In this document: positions 33,300-35,823 of the stretch, piece by piece | How the letters are laid out: each line of letters opens with the position of its first letter | Position numbering within the stretch: the first letter of the stretch is position 1 | Assembly: GCA_027307195.1 (NCBI GenBank) | Contig: DAHUXL010000027.1 | Span: forward strand, 1 to 35,823 | DNA length: 35,823 nucleotides | DNA from: Rhodanobacter sp. | GTDB lineage: Bacteria; Pseudomonadota; Gammaproteobacteria; Xanthomonadales; Rhodanobacteraceae | Direction of reading: 5' to 3' | Notes under the pieces: generated by a model | Database searches by the model: none | The model's input: the letters and a program-made list of their open reading frames with translations, nothing else | Told to the model about the DNA's origin: nothing | Position numbers and translations under genes: made by a program

Positions 33300-34373
33300 A
33301 TGAGCACCGTTCTGGTAACTGGCGGATCCGGCTTCATCGGCAGCCGTACCATCCTGCAACTGCTGGCTGCGGGCCACCTGGTACGTACCACGGTGCGCAG
33401 CCTGCAGCGCGAAGCTGAGGTACGCGCGATGCTGAAGCAAGGTGGCGCCGAGTCGACCGAGCGGCTCTCTTTTGTCGTCGCCGATCTCGAAAGCGACGCC
33501 GGCTGGCCGCAAGCCGTTGCCGGCTGCGAATACGTGCTGCACATCGCATCGCCGTTTCCGCCCACCCTGCCCAAGCACGAGGACGAGTTGATCGTGCCGG
33601 CGCGCGAAGGTGCGCTGCGGGTTCTGCGCGCCGCGCGCGACGCTGGCGTCAAGCGCGTGGTGCTGACCTCCTCGTTCGCCGCGATCGGCTACGGGCAGAA
33701 AGTGCAGCAGGCACCGTTCGACGAAAACAACTGGACCGATCCCGCCGGCGACGACGTGCAGCCCTACGCGAAATCGAAGACCCTGGCCGAACGCGCGGCG
33801 TGGGATTTCATCGCCAGCGAAGGCGGCGCCCTCGAACTTGCCGTGGTCAATCCGGTCGGCGTGTTCGGCCCGGTGCTGGGACCGGACTACTCGACCTCGA
33901 TCCTGCTGGTGCAGCGGCTGATGGACGGCGCCATGCCCGGCTGCCCGCAGCTCAGCTTCGGTGCCGTCGATGTGCGTGACGTCGCCGATCTGCACATCCG
34001 CGCCATGACCGATCCTGCCGCCAAGGGCGAGCGATTCCTCGCCGTGGCCGGCGATTTCCTCTCGATCCGCGACATCGCCCGGATCTTGAAGAGCCGCATG
34101 GGTGCAGCGGCCAGACGGGTGCCGACCCGGCAATTGCCGAACTGGCTGGTGCGCCTGGCCGCGCTGCGCGACCCGGCGGTCAAACAGATCCTTCCCGAAC
34201 TCGGAAAACCGAAGAACGCCACCAGCGAAAAAGCCCGACGCGTGCTCGGCTGGACACCGCGTTCGAGCGAGGAAGCCATCGTCGCCACCGCCGAAAGCCT
34301 GTTGCGGCTCGGGCTGCTGAAGGAAAGCCCGCATCGATCAGAGAACAACGAAAAAGAGGGCCGAGGCAATTAA
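33300..34373 (+). CDS. NAD(P)-dependent extended SDR, dihydroflavonol/aldehyde reductase-like
   Basis: The 357-residue product is a short-chain dehydrogenase of the extended type. The cofactor motif VTGGSGFIGS occupies residues 6-15, the catalytic Ser lies in VLTSSFAAIGY (124-125) and the Tyr/Lys pair in YAKSK (156 and 160). An Arg-Thr-Thr-Val-Arg stretch after the second strand suggests NADPH. NPVGVFGPVLGPD and DVRDVADLHI are typical of dihydroflavonol 4-reductase and bacterial aldehyde reductase relatives. The substrate is not defined. ATG 33300 is preferred because AGGA lies six bases upstream; an in-frame ATG two codons earlier (33294) overlaps that AGGA. The FAD monooxygenase starts 55 bases later on the same strand, so they may share a transcript. 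Confidence 0.92.
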   Translation: MSTVLVTGGSGFIGSRTILQLLAAGHLVRTTVRSLQREAEVRAMLKQGGAESTERLSFVVADLESDAGWPQAVAGCEYVLHIASPFPPTLPKHEDELIVPAREGALRVLRAARDAGVKRVVLTSSFAAIGYGQKVQQAPFDENNWTDPAGDDVQPYAKSKTLAERAAWDFIASEGGALELAVVNPVGVFGPVLGPDYSTSILLVQRLMDGAMPGCPQLSFGAVDVRDVADLHIRAMTDPAAKGERFLAVAGDFLSIRDIARILKSRMGAAARRVPTRQLPNWLVRLAALRDPAVKQILPELGKPKNATSEKARRVLGWTPRSSEEAIVATAESLLRLGLLKESPHRSENNEKEGRGN

Positions 34374-34428
34374 GGGAATTCGGTTACCTCAGTCCTTTTG
34401 ATTCATGCGCAGCGCCGGAGAAAACTCC

Positions 34429-35823
34429 ATGCCGGAAACGAAGATCGATACCGATGTCCTGATCGTGGGCGCAGGTCCCGTCGGCCTGTTTCTCGCCAAC
34501 GAATGCGCTCGGCGGGGTCTGCGTTGCCGCATCGTCGAAGCGCACGCGGCGCAGTCGGAGCATTCCAAGGCGCTGGCAATTTTTCCGCGAACGCTCGAGA
34601 TCTTCGACATGGCGGGAATCGTCGCGCCGTTCCTCGACCTGGCAAACCGCGTCACCTCGGTCGCAGTAATGGCGCATGGGCGCACCCTGGCCCACATGCC
34701 CTTTGCGCCGGAGGACAGTCCCTACCCCTTCATCGCCATGGTCCCCCAGAACGTGACCGAGCGGTTGCTGGTCGAGCACCTGCACCGCAGCGGCGGCGAG
34801 GTCGAATACGAGACCACGTTCGTTTCCGCGGTCCAGCACAGCGACTATGTCAGCGTGACGCTGGAGCACAACGGCCAACACCCGGAACTCAATGCCGCGT
34901 TCGTCGTCGGTTGCGATGGCGCGCACAGTCCAGTCCGGCATCAACTGAACTTGTCGTTCGAGGGCGCGGAATATCACGACCTGTTCCTGCTGGCCGACAT
35001 CGAGACCAACGACACCCTGCCCGCCGACCAGCTCCAGCTATGCCCACATGAACTGGGCCCGGTGGCGATCTTTCCGATGAGCGCCACTCGCCGGCGCATT
35101 GTGGCCATGATCCAGAATCCGCAAGGCGATGCGCCGTCGCTGGATCTCGTGCGGGAGATACTGAGTCAGCGCGCACCCGCCGGCATCGAAGCACGCACGC
35201 TGCACTGGAGCAGCTATTTTCATATCCACCATCGGCACGTCGCACAGTTGCGTGAGGGGCGCATGTTCGTTGCCGGCGACGCCGCCCACATCCATAGTCC
35301 ATTCGGCGGTCAGGGCATGAATACCGGCTTGCAGGACGTCTGGAACCTGGCCTGGAAGCTCGACCTCGTCCTGCACGGGCATGGCAACGAGCGTTTGCTC
35401 GACAGTTACGGAGCCGAGCGCCTGCCAGTGATCAAGAGCGTGGTCGGCATTACCGATCTATTGACCAAGGCCATGGGAACACCCAGCAAGTTCGCCCAGG
35501 CACTGCGCGACGCCGTGATCCCCATGGTGTCGCGGCTGGCCCCGTTCCAGCATGCGTTCGTGCAGCGCCTGTCCGAGCTCGGTATTGCCTATCGTGGCAG
35601 CCCGATCGTCGATGGATCGGGTGCGCGCTACTTCGATGATTCGATCCGCGGCGGCCACGGCATTCTGAGTCGCTTCCTGCTGATGGTCGACAGCGACGCG
35701 GAACCCGCAACCATCGAGGCGGCGCGACAACTCGCCGACTCGTTTGCCGAACTCGTCGAACTGCGCTTGTCGCGACAGTCCGGTGTATCGCTGATCCGCC
35801 CCGATGGCTACATCGCCTGCTCG
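34429..35823 (+). CDS. FAD-dependent aromatic monooxygenase (PheA/TfdB type), 3' end outside window
   Basis: The frame runs 465 codons to the right edge with no stop, so the C-terminus is missing. FAD-binding signatures are complete: GAGPVGLFLA (about residues 15-24), the NAD(P)H/FAD-linking DG motif VVGCDGAHSPVR (about 160), and GRMFVAGDAAHIHSPFGGQG (about 278-297), which binds the ribityl and phosphate groups. This is the class A flavoprotein hydroxylase family that adds one O atom to phenolic or polyketide rings. The exact substrate cannot be inferred. ATG 34429 has GGAGAA at a suitable distance. An in-frame ATG at 34405 is less likely. A possible operon with the SDR upstream fits catabolism or modification of an aromatic compound. 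Confidence 0.92.
   Translation, partial: MPETKIDTDVLIVGAGPVGLFLANECARRGLRCRIVEAHAAQSEHSKALAIFPRTLEIFDMAGIVAPFLDLANRVTSVAVMAHGRTLAHMPFAPEDSPYPFIAMVPQNVTERLLVEHLHRSGGEVEYETTFVSAVQHSDYVSVTLEHNGQHPELNAAFVVGCDGAHSPVRHQLNLSFEGAEYHDLFLLADIETNDTLPADQLQLCPHELGPVAIFPMSATRRRIVAMIQNPQGDAPSLDLVREILSQRAPAGIEARTLHWSSYFHIHHRHVAQLREGRMFVAGDAAHIHSPFGGQGMNTGLQDVWNLAWKLDLVLHGHGNERLLDSYGAERLPVIKSVVGITDLLTKAMGTPSKFAQALRDAVIPMVSRLAPFQHAFVQRLSELGIAYRGSPIVDGSGARYFDDSIRGGHGILSRFLLMVDSDAEPATIEAARQLADSFAELVELRLSRQSGVSLIRPDGYIACS

Overview
The window is a high-GC chromosomal segment with the look of a Xanthomonadales gammaproteobacterium, most likely Rhodanobacteraceae (Rhodanobacter/Dyella-like). This placement is inferred from protein character, GC-rich third positions and gene content; no 16S or other marker is present. 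No tRNA, rRNA, CRISPR array, transposase or phage gene was found. The segment looks like ordinary chromosome with several lineage-specific genes.

Layout. (1) 2-3240: the 3' end of a COG3146 acetyltransferase-like gene overlapping aat, then on the minus strand a membrane HD-GYP protein and ispG (isoprenoid synthesis). (2) 3548-9548: a cbb3-type cytochrome c oxidase operon, ccoN-ccoO-ccoQ-ccoP, then a tiny FixH-like gene, ccoI and ccoS. Many junctions are 4-base ATGA overlaps, and a probable Fnr/Anr-type site lies about 41.5 bases before the inferred transcription start. The usual ccoG is not in the cluster, the FixH-like protein is only a membrane anchor, and the CcoI metal-binding domain has lost its CxxC. 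(3) 9566-15968: a CoA-transferase/hydrolase on the minus strand, divergent from a cardiolipin-synthase-like phospholipase D gene; then xseA and an aldehyde dehydrogenase.

(4) 15972-22781: a YdcF-type membrane protein (minus), an alpha/beta hydrolase with an unassigned C-terminal extension, a 1141-residue fusion of GH18-like, NodB deacetylase and family 2 glycosyltransferase modules, and an RhtA-like exporter (minus). The fusion looks like a one-polypeptide polysaccharide synthesis and modification machine. (5) 23290-26552: a large secreted PHP-type phosphoesterase-like protein with two near-identical Ig-like repeats and a C-terminal carbohydrate-binding-like domain, then a YehS/DUF1456 protein (minus).

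(6) 26660-30986: a possible 22-codon leader ORF and hairpin upstream of an ECF sigma factor, which is translationally coupled to a Pro/Ala-rich single-pass membrane protein (candidate anti-sigma factor) and then to a YigZ/IMPACT protein; an MsbA-like ABC exporter follows. (7) 31270-35823: a small secreted protein with two PepSY-like repeats and a strong terminator, a class C beta-lactamase-fold serine hydrolase (minus), an NAD(P)-dependent aldehyde reductase-like SDR, and the start of an FAD-dependent aromatic monooxygenase cut by the window edge.
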